DNA from: Bacteroidetes bacterium UBA1312
GTDB taxonomy: Bacteria; Bacteroidota; Bacteroidia; Chitinophagales; Chitinophagaceae
DNA length: 42,944 nt
Assembly: GCA_002307135.1 (NCBI GenBank)
Contig: DBTQ01000008.1
Coordinates: forward strand, 1-42,944
Direction: 5' to 3'
Positions 16,782 to 25,559 of this stretch are shown here, one piece after another (the first letter of the stretch is position 1; each line of letters begins with the position of its first letter). A model generated the notes under the pieces. That model saw only the letters and a list, made by a program, of their open reading frames with translations, was not told the origin of the DNA and searched no databases. The position numbers and the translations under genes were made by a program.

Positions 16782-17810
16782 TTAAGAACCGATAGCAGGC
16801 GAGCTTTGGGCAGTTTCATAAACTACTTGTAGTAATGTTTGTCCTACAGCTTCTAGCGTTGCTTTATCTATGATATCCATGTTGTCCTGATGTGTATGCC
16901 AATGCGGTTTGAAACCTGTTTGGGTATTGTTACTGATATTGATAATATCGATTGTCGGGATATGAATAATTTCGTTTACAAATTTATGATCGTCGGTAAC
17001 GCCACCACCTTGTATGAATGGGAAGTAGGAAGAGTAACCTGCTCTTGCTGCTGCATGATATACATTTTGTTGTATATCAGGTGCATATTGAGCAGAACTC
17101 ATTTCTAAAGGGAAACTGGCGGATTTTGCACCTACCATATCCAGTAAAATACCAAAGTCAGCATGATATCCGGTAATGTGTGGATGGTTTGCCCAATATT
17201 GTGTTCCTAAGCAATAGCTATTATCACCCCATTCTGTTTTGCCATAATCTTCAACGTCAGTAAAGAGAATGTCAATGCCTAAATTTTCGCTTATTTTTTG
17301 TGTTTGAATCTGCCTTGCCAGTTCCAGCAATACTGCAACACCACTACCGGCATCATCTGCGGCTAATATTGGTTTGTCCTTGTCTTTTGTATCTTGATCG
17401 GCCCAAGCTCTGCTATCCCAATGGGTCAATAGTAAAATTCGTTTTGTGGCTTTTGGGTTGATGGAGCCAATCAAATTAATACATGGTAGCATTTTACCAT
17501 CGCCTGCTTTTACCGTTGTTTGTTGTCGGTAAACAGTATCACAAAATGATTTTAGTTTTTGTTGCATCCAGTCTGCACATTGCTTTTGAGCTTTTGAACC
17601 AGGGTTGCGTGGCCCCATTGACACCTGGTGTGCAACAAAGTTGTATGCAGAGTCTGCATCAAAATTAGGGACAGTAATTTTTTTTGTAACAACAGTTTTA
17701 TTACTCGTATCTGCAGTGTTTGTATTATTTGATTGATCTCTACTCCCGCAACTTTGCGTGACTAATGCATAAACAAAAATTGAAGTATAAATAATGGAAT
17801 GCTTCTTCAT
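16782..17810 (-). CDS. M28-family zinc peptidase / glutaminyl cyclase-like lipoprotein
   Basis: A 342-residue lipoprotein (signal ending VTQSC, Cys21). The M28 fold is clear: LTHWDSRAWAD (His130), ADDAGSGVAVLLELAR (Asp152-153), FTDVEDYG (Glu187), LLDMVGAKSA (Asp224) and PHWHTHQDNMD (His305/307). The single-zinc pattern Asp-Glu-His, the DDAGSG motif and the WHTHQDN ending resemble glutaminyl-peptide cyclotransferases more than aminopeptidases. In T9SS bacteria such enzymes convert N-terminal Gln of exported proteins to pyroglutamate, which fits cargoes here whose signal peptides end in AQ. The exact activity is inferred. The upstream terminator-like hairpin ends only 27 bases before the start, so expression may rely on readthrough. 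Confidence 0.85.
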   Translation of the reverse strand: MKKHSIIYTSIFVYALVTQSCGSRDQSNNTNTADTSNKTVVTKKITVPNFDADSAYNFVAHQVSMGPRNPGSKAQKQCADWMQQKLKSFCDTVYRQQTTVKAGDGKMLPCINLIGSINPKATKRILLLTHWDSRAWADQDTKDKDKPILAADDAGSGVAVLLELARQIQTQKISENLGIDILFTDVEDYGKTEWGDNSYCLGTQYWANHPHITGYHADFGILLDMVGAKSASFPLEMSSAQYAPDIQQNVYHAAARAGYSSYFPFIQGGGVTDDHKFVNEIIHIPTIDIINISNNTQTGFKPHWHTHQDNMDIIDKATLEAVGQTLLQVVYETAQSSPAIGS

Positions 17811-17831
17811 CTTTAGAGAAATATTTAATTA

Positions 17832-17863
17832 AAAAACGCCTCGTTCATTTTATAGAACAAGGC
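17832..17863 (-). terminator. Terminator after the Omp28-like gene
   Basis: On the minus strand GCCTTGTTC pairs with GAACGAGGC around an 8-base loop (one G-U pair), followed by GTTTTTT. It ends the Omp28-like transcript or attenuates reading into the M28 gene. Confidence 0.75.
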
Positions 17864-17891
17864 ATTTGTTAGATTGTGTTTTTAATAATCA

Positions 17892-18764
17892 TTATTTTAG
17901 GCTCACTTCAGCAGCTTGAGCTATTTCTTTATCTCCTGATTCATTATTCGCTACATAAGCAACGATAGCGCAATTTTCAAGCTTCCATGAGGCACTAGGT
18001 ACAAATGTATAAGTATATTGATATACAAGTCCGGGTTGTTTAGTGCTTACACTATCCAATATTGGAGTCCCATAATATTGGGAAGTCAGGCATTTTCTGA
18101 AAATATGATTGTGTACATAATTGAGTGCTACGGAATCGGGGTATTCTTGCGCATCAATAATGCCACTTTCTAGCACTCCAATTGATAGTAATTGTTTTTT
18201 GTTTACGGCTTGAGTATATGATACTTTAACCACAACAGTCACCTGATTGTTGCTGGCACTGTATTTTGAACTTAAGCTAAGATTGACTGGGGTAGTAACA
18301 GGTAGGCGGTTGTTTACTTGAGAAGGCCAAAAATTCCGATCAATTCTCATATCACCACTTAGAGGTACTCGGTCAATACCTGCAATAGGAATTGAGCCGA
18401 TACTTCCGTAAATATTTGTACCAATGTCGGTAGCCGCCGTGTCGCGGAAATCATAAATGCTTTTGTCTTTTACTGGTTTAAATACGGAACCTCCATTAAA
18501 TGTGTGATACGCAATCGCTACAATTCTACCCGGATTAGAAGAGATGATACTATTCACTACTTCGTGTCCGGCTGGACAATTGGTACATGACGCTCCTGTA
18601 AACTCTTCAATTAATACTTCGCGTACTTGAGGCGTTTCAACAGCTGCGGTATAGGACGAATCTGTTGCACCAATAGTACCAAAATCTATTTTTACTCCCT
18701 TTTCTTCGCAAGACTGGAGCGTTATCATAGCAATTGCAGCAGCGCTCAACACTAATTTTTTCAT
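17892..18764 (-). CDS. Omp28-related lipoprotein with thioredoxin-like CxxC domain
   Basis: From ATG 18764 (MKKLVLSAAA) it encodes 290 residues with lipobox TLQSC (Cys19); the longer ORF adds seven residues before the signal and is unlikely. After about 45 residues comes the Omp28 signature VLIEEFTGASCTNCPAGHEV with CTNC at 60-63, then HTFNGGSVFKP and a C-terminal beta domain. Omp28-family proteins are outer-membrane lipoproteins with a thioredoxin-like fold, first described in Porphyromonas; a redox or disulfide role is plausible but unproven. It lies 62 bases downstream of the alpha/beta hydrolase gene on the same strand. Confidence 0.85.
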   Translation of the reverse strand: MKKLVLSAAAIAMITLQSCEEKGVKIDFGTIGATDSSYTAAVETPQVREVLIEEFTGASCTNCPAGHEVVNSIISSNPGRIVAIAYHTFNGGSVFKPVKDKSIYDFRDTAATDIGTNIYGSIGSIPIAGIDRVPLSGDMRIDRNFWPSQVNNRLPVTTPVNLSLSSKYSASNNQVTVVVKVSYTQAVNKKQLLSIGVLESGIIDAQEYPDSVALNYVHNHIFRKCLTSQYYGTPILDSVSTKQPGLVYQYTYTFVPSASWKLENCAIVAYVANNESGDKEIAQAAEVSLK

Positions 18765-18826
18765 TGTTTTTATTGGAATTGACAAATACGAAAGTACGAA
18801 TTAATAAAACACAAAACGCTGTATGC

Positions 18827-20098
18827 TTATTTGCCAATTATAAAACTGCAAATGGAACTTATTAATGTTTCATCCAAGGGTAAAGTCGGGTTGTTGTAAG
18901 TTGCCATATTTTCTTCATGGTCTAATGTTGTGTGTTTGAGGACATGATTCATATTTTCAATCAGAATCATTTTTGTATTGGGATTTGCTTTTTGTAATTT
19001 TTCGGCATCAGCGACAGACACTTGAAGGTCTGTTGTCCCCTGCAAAATCAAGGTAGGTATTTTTAGCTTTTTAATTTCGGTTTGAGGATCATATTTAAAC
19101 CATGAGATCAAATATGGTTGAACACTTGAACGAAAAAGCATGTCTAATTCAGGTGTCGCATTTTTAGTGACTTTGCCATTTTTTAAGCTAAGTAATAGCG
19201 GTTCAGCTTTTTTTGCGATATATTCCGATTGTGCATTTAATTGGCGCTTTAAAATAAGATCGGCAGACTCACCGGCTCCAGCAATAGAAATAAAACCATC
19301 AACAGCTTCTTCGTTGGCGGCTATCATACCTACTAGAGAACCTTCACTATGACCTATTATATAGATTTTAGAAAAACGACCATCGGATTTTAGTTTTTTG
19401 ATATAAGTAACAGCATCTGTGACCATATCTTCAAAACGTATTTCTGATTCTGACTTTATTGCACCAGCACTGGCGCCAGCACCACGTTTGTCGTAGCGCA
19501 AACTTGCAATACCCTTTACCGATAGGGCATCCGAAAGCATTTGATATGCATTGGTATGTAAGCCCGGTTGATTACAGTTACGGTCGGTTGGTCCGGAACC
19601 GGCTATAATCAATACTACAGGTATTTTCCCTTTGATATTTTCGGGAACATTTAGTGTGCCAAATATATCTGCCCCTGCACTTGTTTTGATATTGAAGTTG
19701 GATACCAGTTTTGCAGTATCACTTGCAGCTTCTTGTTTTACGGGCTGAATGAACAAGCCGCTCAACTCATTTTTTTCATTTAAGGGGAAAACAATATACA
19801 ATTCCGTTTTTTCAAAAACACCTTTATAAATAGTATTTGCGGCAGACTCTTTTACGATAGAAGTACTTTTTAAAGCACCGTATTGATTATGCCAACCTTT
19901 GAAAAAATCCTTTGTTTTTTCAATTGGTAATGCAGCTTTCATTTGCACGGAATACATTGCATACAGGCTATCGGCATTTTGTTCATTATAAAATTTTTGA
20001 AATTTTGCAATTGCAACTACATAATTGATTTTCGGTAGTTGTGCGAAAGCAGATGCTGCCTGTAATAAAATTCCTAGAAAGAGTATTGTTTTTTTCAT
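18827..20098 (-). CDS. Exported alpha/beta hydrolase with N-terminal DUF3887 domain
   Basis: A 423-residue protein with a signal peptide (MKKTILFLGILLQAASAFAQ). Residues about 25-120 form a DUF3887-type domain (YNEQNADSLYAMYSVQMKAA, GLFIQP). From about 140 comes a serine hydrolase: oxyanion region IIAGSGPTDRN, nucleophile elbow GHSEGSLVG (Ser251), acid in GTTDLQVSVADA (Asp357) and His385 in ENMNHVLKH. All triad residues are present, so it is probably an active esterase or peptidase of the S9/S33-like clan in the periplasm. The substrate is unknown. It is 18 bases downstream of the YIP1-like gene, likely in one operon. Confidence 0.88.
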   Translation of the reverse strand: MKKTILFLGILLQAASAFAQLPKINYVVAIAKFQKFYNEQNADSLYAMYSVQMKAALPIEKTKDFFKGWHNQYGALKSTSIVKESAANTIYKGVFEKTELYIVFPLNEKNELSGLFIQPVKQEAASDTAKLVSNFNIKTSAGADIFGTLNVPENIKGKIPVVLIIAGSGPTDRNCNQPGLHTNAYQMLSDALSVKGIASLRYDKRGAGASAGAIKSESEIRFEDMVTDAVTYIKKLKSDGRFSKIYIIGHSEGSLVGMIAANEEAVDGFISIAGAGESADLILKRQLNAQSEYIAKKAEPLLLSLKNGKVTKNATPELDMLFRSSVQPYLISWFKYDPQTEIKKLKIPTLILQGTTDLQVSVADAEKLQKANPNTKMILIENMNHVLKHTTLDHEENMATYNNPTLPLDETLISSICSFIIGK

Positions 20099-20116
20099 AA
20101 AATTATTTGAAGAGGG

Positions 20117-20677
20117 TTAAGCATTTAAATGGATGTGACGTGCAATCTGAATTATGATAAGCTTAGAGATTATTTCGGCAAATACGATGGCTGCTATAAA
20201 TGATACTATCGCCTTATTCCCTTTTATATTGCAGGAAATGCTGTAAGCATTATACATAAGCGTTATCATCCAAATAGTAAAGATTAAAATACCAAAGCCT
20301 AACACAATAATTGATGGGCTAATATTATGAATGTCCTGTGGTTGGGGTATAGGTGCAAATGCAAGTAATGCGACAAATATCATTGGCCAGCGAGCTAGTG
20401 CTATGGTGCCGGCAATATCAATGAAGCGAATATTTGATGTTGAACAAATAAGACCGGCCGTATAGAATGACAATAGCAATATTGCCCAATCGATTAATGA
20501 TTCAGTAGGATAAAACCACATAGGAGTGATTGCACCAATATGTGCATCAATGGCACCATCGAAATGACAACGACTGTAATAAGCAATAACAGAGCTGCAC
20601 AGTAATAGTGTCAAGCCTATCAATAAAGCTTTAGTTCCTGCGATGCGTAAAAACGGATTGAATAATGTGTTTTTCAT
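20117..20677 (-). CDS. YIP1-like integral membrane protein
   Basis: A 186-residue protein with about five membrane helices (e.g. ALLIGLTLLLCSSVIAYYS, SLIDWAILLLSFYTAGLIC, FIAAIVFAEIISKLIIIQIA) and the motif ALARWPMIFVALLAFAPIP, typical of bacterial YIP1/DUF1282-like proteins. The start overlaps the DUF2089 gene stop by four bases (20674-20677), so the two are coupled. The molecular function of this family is not established. Confidence 0.72.
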   Translation of the reverse strand: MKNTLFNPFLRIAGTKALLIGLTLLLCSSVIAYYSRCHFDGAIDAHIGAITPMWFYPTESLIDWAILLLSFYTAGLICSTSNIRFIDIAGTIALARWPMIFVALLAFAPIPQPQDIHNISPSIIVLGFGILIFTIWMITLMYNAYSISCNIKGNKAIVSFIAAIVFAEIISKLIIIQIARHIHLNA

Positions 20678-20958
20678 TTTTTTTCTGGTGTTTGTAATGT
20701 GTTGAGTTGTGTAATTATATCGTCGAGCCTGTTACGCACGGAAGGGTAGCTGAGTTTTAGTTTTTCCGCCATCAGCTTAAGGCTTCCGCTACTTTTTACA
20801 AAATCGAGAATAAATAATTGTTCGTCATCACTTAACCGTGATAAAACAGGTAATGAAAAAGTACCTGAAACAACAGTATCGCAGCTTGTACAGGCAAGAC
20901 TTTGAACTTGTAGCGTTGCAGAACAGCTTGGGCAAATAAAAGGTAGTTTCTTTTGCAT
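20674..20958 (-). CDS. DUF2089-family zinc-ribbon / HTH protein
   Basis: A 94-residue protein with an N-terminal zinc ribbon (CPSCSATLQVQSLACTSC, two CxxC pairs at about 9-29) followed by a helix-turn-helix region (SRLSDDEQLFILDFVKSSGS, then MAEKLKLSYPSVRNRLDDII). This is the DUF2089 architecture, resembling a small DNA-binding regulator. It heads a unit with the YIP1-like membrane protein, and may regulate it or act with it at the membrane. A TAATTTTG element on the minus strand at 20978-20985 is a fitting promoter, 19 bases upstream of the start. Confidence 0.85.
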   Translation of the reverse strand: MQKKLPFICPSCSATLQVQSLACTSCDTVVSGTFSLPVLSRLSDDEQLFILDFVKSSGSLKLMAEKLKLSYPSVRNRLDDIITQLNTLQTPEKK

Positions 20959-20977
20959 TTATGGTGTAAAATCGAAA

Positions 20978-20985
20978 CAAAATTA
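20978..20985 (-). promoter_or_regulatory. -7 element for the DUF2089-YIP1 unit
   Basis: Reads TAATTTTG on the minus strand, a full TAnnTTTG match. No good TTTG is found at the -33 distance. Confidence 0.4.
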
Positions 20986-21053
20986 AACAACTATTCAATA
21001 TTATTAAGTTTTTGTTCAAATAAATTTATAAAACAAGCTTGGCATACCATCGA

Positions 21054-21081
21054 AAAAGCCTCATCAACTGATGAGGCTTTT
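21054..21081 (-). terminator. Terminator of the pst-phoU operon
   Basis: A perfect 13-bp stem (AAAAGCCTCATCA and complement) with its tip at AC/GT and a T tract on the minus strand, 34 bases beyond the phoU stop. Confidence 0.85.
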
Positions 21082-21115
21082 AATAAAATAGTGTTGAATG
21101 GATAAAAAGGTATGA

Positions 21116-21778
21116 TTATAATTCTTCCTGATGTTTTAGCACTTTAGCTTCCATAAAGAAGATGATCTCCTCCGCTATATTTTTTACCTGGTCACCTACA
21201 CGTTCCATTTTACGGATGATGGATAACACATATAGTGCTTCGTTCATGCTTTCCATATTCTCGTGAATGCATGAAGCAATATTGCTATTGGCAGCTAGAT
21301 TTATTTCGTCTAGTTTTTCATCTTTTTTGAAAACACTTCGAGCCAATATTGTATCTTCATTTTCGAAAGCAGCACGTGTATCTGCAAGCATATTAATGGC
21401 TTCATCATACATGACGAGCAGTTGTGTTTTGTCCAGAATATGTTTGTCAAACGGGCTGCCAAATTCGAGTATATATTTAGCGATGCCTTCAGCAATATCA
21501 CCAATGCGCTCCATGTTGGAGTTAATTTTTATGGCTGCAAGGAGGAATCGGAGATCGTTGGCAACGGGAGAAAAAAGTGCAAAAATATTTTCGCAATCAC
21601 GGTCTATTTTTAACTCGTAAGCATTTACTCTTTTTTCTTTGAGTAATACTTCGCGTGCCAAATCCTGATCGAACTGAAGCATCGCTTTTTTTGCTTTTGT
21701 CAGCTGCATTTGTACGAGGCTCCACATATTAATCACCTCAGACTTGACTGCTTGTAATTCTTTTTCTAATTGTGTCAT
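21116..21778 (-). CDS. phoU: Phosphate signalling complex protein PhoU
   Basis: A 220-residue all-helical protein made of two PhoU repeats. Signatures are VNAYELKIDRDCENIFALFS and AAIKINSNMERIGDIAEGIA in the first, and SIIRKMERVGDQVKNIAEEI in the second; the NMERIGD / KMERVGD metal-binding motifs are both present. PhoU links PstSCAB transport activity to the PhoR/PhoB signal and restrains the Pho response when phosphate is ample. It is the last gene of the pst operon, 18 bases after pstB, and is followed by a strong terminator. Confidence 0.97.
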   Translation of the reverse strand: MTQLEKELQAVKSEVINMWSLVQMQLTKAKKAMLQFDQDLAREVLLKEKRVNAYELKIDRDCENIFALFSPVANDLRFLLAAIKINSNMERIGDIAEGIAKYILEFGSPFDKHILDKTQLLVMYDEAINMLADTRAAFENEDTILARSVFKKDEKLDEINLAANSNIASCIHENMESMNEALYVLSIIRKMERVGDQVKNIAEEIIFFMEAKVLKHQEEL

Positions 21779-21796
21779 GACAATGAATTTTTTCGC

Positions 21797-22555
21797 TTAG
21801 CTAAAGCGACCTGTGATATAATTTTGAGTACGTGTATCTGTAGGATTAGTAAACATTTGCTTAGTGTCGTCATATTCTATTAGTTCGCCCATATAGAAGA
21901 ATGCTGTTTTATCGCTAACACGTGCTGCTTGTTGCATGTTGTGCGTAACAATAATAAGCGTGTAATTAGATTTTAATTCATGAAATAACTCTTCTACAGT
22001 AGAAGTAGAAATTGGATCAAGCGCAGATGTTGGTTCATCAAATAACAATACCTCTGGTTCCATTGCTACAGCTCGTGCTATACAAAGTCGCTGCTGTTGA
22101 CCTCCTGATAGGAAAGAACCTTTTTTAGTAAGAGAATCTTTTACTTCATTCCACAAAGCTACTCTAGTAAGAGAATGTTCAACGATTCTATCTTTTTCTG
22201 CTTTACTTATTTTGATTCCATTGAGTTTATAGCCTGCTATTACATTATCGTAGATACTCAAGTTTGGAAATGGGTTTGGACGTTGAAACACCATGCCTAT
22301 TTTTAATCTTACGAAGATGGGGTGCATTTCCAAAACATCTTCATTATTCAAAAGAATTTGACCTTTGGCTGTTGCGCCAGGTATCAATTCGTGCATACGA
22401 TTGATGCCACGAAGAAATGTTGTTTTGCCACAGCCCGATGGACCCATTACAGCAATTACATTGTTTTTTGGGATTTCAATATTTACATTTTTGACCACGT
22501 GGTTTGTGCCAAAATATGCATTGTAGTCAACCGATTTTATAATTGTACTTTCCAT
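21797..22555 (-). CDS. pstB: Phosphate ABC transporter ATP-binding protein PstB
   Basis: From ATG 22555 (MESTIIKSVDYNAYFG) it encodes 252 residues, the usual PstB length; the longer ORF to 22627 only reads through the pstA end. Walker A is GPSGCGKTT (38-46), the signature is LSGGQQQRLCIARA, Walker B is VLLFDEPTSALD, and the H-loop is IIVTHNMQQA. RINRMHELIP-like (GINRMHELIPGA) and QRPNPFP segments are specific to PstB. The ATPase powers phosphate import with PstC and PstA. It starts 19 bases inside the pstA 3' end, so translation is coupled. Confidence 0.98.
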   Translation of the reverse strand: MESTIIKSVDYNAYFGTNHVVKNVNIEIPKNNVIAVMGPSGCGKTTFLRGINRMHELIPGATAKGQILLNNEDVLEMHPIFVRLKIGMVFQRPNPFPNLSIYDNVIAGYKLNGIKISKAEKDRIVEHSLTRVALWNEVKDSLTKKGSFLSGGQQQRLCIARAVAMEPEVLLFDEPTSALDPISTSTVEELFHELKSNYTLIIVTHNMQQAARVSDKTAFFYMGELIEYDDTKQMFTNPTDTRTQNYITGRFS

Positions 22556-23382
22556 TTTCTTGTTATCAGCTTTGTGAAAATATTTAGTAGTAAAACCCAA
22601 ACTAATAATATCATAGATGCACCCCAAGCGAGGTCATGCCAATCATTGTAAGGGCTGGTGGCGTAGTTAAAAATGAGTAATGGTAAACTTTGCATTGGTT
22701 TGCGCATGTCTGTACTAAGATATGGGTTACCAAATGCTGTAAATAAAAGTGGTGCTGTCTCTCCGGCTATTCTTGCCACAGAAAGCATGACTCCAGAGAG
22801 AATACCACTGACACCGCAGGGTACAATTACTTTTAATATTACTCTGTGAAAAGGTAGTCCCAATGCGTATCCTGCTTCGCGTAATGAATCAGGAAGGAGT
22901 TTTAATGTTTCTTCTGTAGAACGTATAACAATGGGTAACATCATTATTGCCAATGCAATACTACCGGAAATAGCAGAAAAACCACCAAAAGGTTTTACTA
23001 ACCAGAAGTAGGCTACTATACCAATGACAATAGAAGGAATACCCTGAAGTACATCAACACATAGGCGACTCCAATAAGCAAGTTTACTCTTTTTATTTTC
23101 ACTTAAAAATATGCCACAGAGTATGCCTATAGGTATTGCAATTATTGACGCTAATAGTATAATAAGCATACTGCCTAACAATGCATTGGCAATACCTCCT
23201 CCGGATTCGCCAACTGGTTTAGGTACATTTGTAAGGAAGTGCCAGTTTATTTTGGTCGCTCCTGCTTTGATGATATAAAGCAAAATAGCTATTAATGGAA
23301 TAACACAAGCAAATGCAAATGCAATGGTAAGCCCCTGAAATACTCCACTTTTACCGATTCTATATTTAATCTTTGTGCTCAT
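22537..23382 (-). CDS. pstA: Phosphate ABC transporter permease PstA
   Basis: A 281-residue inner-membrane permease with six helices. The coupling EAA motif is LREAGYALGLPFHRVILKVI with the following GVSGILSGVMLSVARIAGET, typical of PstA, and VDVLQGIPSIVIGIVAYF is the conserved mid-region. With PstC it forms the phosphate channel. It starts three bases after pstC stops and overlaps pstB. Confidence 0.97.
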   Translation of the reverse strand: MSTKIKYRIGKSGVFQGLTIAFAFACVIPLIAILLYIIKAGATKINWHFLTNVPKPVGESGGGIANALLGSMLIILLASIIAIPIGILCGIFLSENKKSKLAYWSRLCVDVLQGIPSIVIGIVAYFWLVKPFGGFSAISGSIALAIMMLPIVIRSTEETLKLLPDSLREAGYALGLPFHRVILKVIVPCGVSGILSGVMLSVARIAGETAPLLFTAFGNPYLSTDMRKPMQSLPLLIFNYATSPYNDWHDLAWGASMILLVWVLLLNIFTKLITRKWKVQL

Positions 23383-23385
23383 AAA

Positions 23386-24378
23386 TTATTCGTTTGTATA
23401 ACGTTGAATCACTTTTTTACCAATAAGATTTATTACGAAGGTCACCAGAAATAGTACAAGACCTAATTCTATGAGTGCAGATAAATAGACTGGGTGATCT
23501 GCCTCCGTAAATTCATTGGCTATTACGCTCGCCATAGTGTTACCCGGTGCAAATATATTCTTGGGAATTAAACTAGTGTTACCAATAACCATTGTTACAG
23601 CCATTGTTTCACCAAGTGCGCGGCCAAGAGATAACAATACCCCTGCAAATAAGCCGGATTTTACATAAGGTAATGAAACGCTACGGATAACCTCCCATCT
23701 TGTCGCTCCTAAAGAATATGCGGCCTCTTTTAAGTTGGATGGAACCATCTGTATCATGGATCTGCCAAGTGATGCTGCGTAAGGAATAATCATTACTGCA
23801 AGAATCAATGATGACGTAAATATGCCAATACCAGCAGGTTCTATTCCTATTTTATTTTCAAAGCTTCTCACTATAGGTACCAGTACGGCAAGCCCCCAAA
23901 ATCCATAAATAACTGATGGTACTGCAGCAATCAATTCTACAGTATTTTTTAATAAATTAGGAAGCCATCCTGTTGGGTAATATTCGCCTAAGAAGATAGC
24001 GACGGCAAATGAAAATGGTATGGAAATAAAGAGCGCTAAAAAAGAAGTTAATAATGTACCGATAAGAAAAGGATAAGCGCCATAAATGTCGCGAACGGGA
24101 TCCCAAGTTTTACCCCAGAGATAGCCAATGCCCAACGACTTAATAGATGGTATAGATTCGATTATAAGCGTTATGAAAATACCCAACACGAGGGCGATCA
24201 TAGCCGCTCCAATGGCCGTGAGCGTGCGTCTGAAATTGCGCTCTGAACCAATCTGACGATAGGTATGTTTTTCTCGCTTTGTTGCTTTGGGTACTGCTGC
24301 GGCTTCCGTTAAACTAATTACCCGCAAAGCATCTTCGTTGCGGGTAATTAGTGTATTGTCTAATGATGATGTATTCAT
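23386..24378 (-). CDS. pstC: Phosphate ABC transporter permease PstC
   Basis: A 330-residue permease. A hydrophilic cytoplasmic N-terminus of about 50 residues (LITRNEDALRVISLTEAAAV) precedes six helices. The EAA loop is LKEAAYSLGATRWEVIRSVS and the PstC-specific VELIAAVPSVIYGFWGLAVL is present. It pairs with PstA in the inner membrane. The unusual feature is at the DNA level: codons 9-22 contain a perfect 15-bp inverted repeat (24313-24352), described separately. The gene lies 27 bases after pstS. Confidence 0.97.
   Translation of the reverse strand: MNTSSLDNTLITRNEDALRVISLTEAAAVPKATKREKHTYRQIGSERNFRRTLTAIGAAMIALVLGIFITLIIESIPSIKSLGIGYLWGKTWDPVRDIYGAYPFLIGTLLTSFLALFISIPFSFAVAIFLGEYYPTGWLPNLLKNTVELIAAVPSVIYGFWGLAVLVPIVRSFENKIGIEPAGIGIFTSSLILAVMIIPYAASLGRSMIQMVPSNLKEAAYSLGATRWEVIRSVSLPYVKSGLFAGVLLSLGRALGETMAVTMVIGNTSLIPKNIFAPGNTMASVIANEFTEADHPVYLSALIELGLVLFLVTFVINLIGKKVIQRYTNE
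24313..24352 (-). promoter_or_regulatory. Perfect stem-loop in the pstC coding start
   Basis: In the mRNA, ACTAATTACCCGCAA pairs exactly with TTGCGGGTAATTAGT across a 10-base loop (CGAAGATGCT), about 27 bases after the AUG. There is no T tract, so it is not a terminator. It may damp pstC translation, or block 3' decay and so stabilise the pstS mRNA. The structure is certain; the role is inferred. Confidence 0.6.
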
Positions 24379-24405
24379 TATTAAAAATGGATTGCGAAAA
24401 TGATA

Positions 24406-25518
24406 TTATTGCAATATTGGCTTACCATCGTAAGTGATTGATTTCAAAATCGTTTCGCCAGCAGTTACAGCAGCAGGAGATAATGGTGCATAATTCAATG
24501 CAGCACTAAATTGTTGTCCTTCGTGTGTCATCCACCAAACTAATTTTACGATTTTGGTTGTTTTATCCAAGGTACGGTTATTGTATTTTTGTTCTTTGTA
24601 CAACAATACCCATGAAAGGCCTGAGATAGGGTAGCCATCAGCTGCTTCAGTATTCGTCAATGATACTTTGGTATCCGCTGGTATTGTAATATTAGCAGCA
24701 GCAGTTACACTAGCAATGCTTGGTGTAATAAAATTGCCTGCTTTGTTTTGCATTTTTGCATAAGCCATATTATTTTGAATAGCATAAGCTAACTCAACAT
24801 AACCAATAGCACCAGGTGTTTGTTTGATACTGCCTGCAACACCTTCATTACCTTTACCACCCAATCCAACTGGCCAGTTTACAGAAGATCCTTTACCTAC
24901 TTTTGTATTCCACTCTTCGTTTACTTTACCAAGGTATGTAGTGAAGATATTAGTTGTACCACTACCGTCTGAACGGTGCGCAACAATGATACCAGTAGCA
25001 GGAAGTTTAATGCCGGCATTTGCTTTTGCTATTTTAGCATCATTCCATTTAGTTATTTTACCTAAGAATATTTCTGCTAAAATTTCTGGAGTTAATTTCA
25101 ACGTGTCTTTAACTTCCGGTAAGTTGTAGCTGATTACTACGGCTCCGGCTGTTACAGGAATATGTACCGCAGGTGCAGTCATTCCTGAGTCTTGTTTGCC
25201 ATTCAATGGTGCATCAGATGCGCCAAAATCAACGGTTTTGTTGGTTAATTGAAGGATACCGCCGCCAGAACCAATAGACTGATAGTTTACTTTTAATCCG
25301 TTCAATTTGTTATACTCAGAAAACATTTTTGAGAACAATGGATTGTCGAAAGTGCTTCCGGCACCCATTACTGTATTTTCGTCACCATTAGAAGTGCTAT
25401 CTGCTTTCCCAGTACCAGTACCACTGCCACCAGAGTTACAGCTCAATAATGTGACGCTTCCTAAGATAGCCACTGCTATACTTGCTGTCAATAGACTTTT
25501 GAATTTTCTTGTGTACAT
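24406..25518 (-). CDS. pstS: Phosphate ABC transporter substrate-binding lipoprotein PstS
   Basis: A 370-residue protein with lipoprotein signal (VTLLSC, Cys27) and a low-complexity GSGTGTGKADST linker. The phosphate-binding fold is shown by VMGAGSTFDNPLFSKMF, SIGSGGG, VDFGASDAPLN and HRSDGSGTTNIFTTYLG, the motifs whose Ser, Asp, Arg and Thr hold phosphate. It captures phosphate in the periplasm and delivers it to PstCA. It is anchored by lipid rather than free. It lies 41 bases after the porin gene and 27 before pstC. Confidence 0.97.
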   Translation of the reverse strand: MYTRKFKSLLTASIAVAILGSVTLLSCNSGGSGTGTGKADSTSNGDENTVMGAGSTFDNPLFSKMFSEYNKLNGLKVNYQSIGSGGGILQLTNKTVDFGASDAPLNGKQDSGMTAPAVHIPVTAGAVVISYNLPEVKDTLKLTPEILAEIFLGKITKWNDAKIAKANAGIKLPATGIIVAHRSDGSGTTNIFTTYLGKVNEEWNTKVGKGSSVNWPVGLGGKGNEGVAGSIKQTPGAIGYVELAYAIQNNMAYAKMQNKAGNFITPSIASVTAAANITIPADTKVSLTNTEAADGYPISGLSWVLLYKEQKYNNRTLDKTTKIVKLVWWMTHEGQQFSAALNYAPLSPAAVTAGETILKSITYDGKPILQ

Positions 25519-25559
25519 AAAATTTTCTTGTGTTTGAATATTATTTTGAAAGAGATAAA

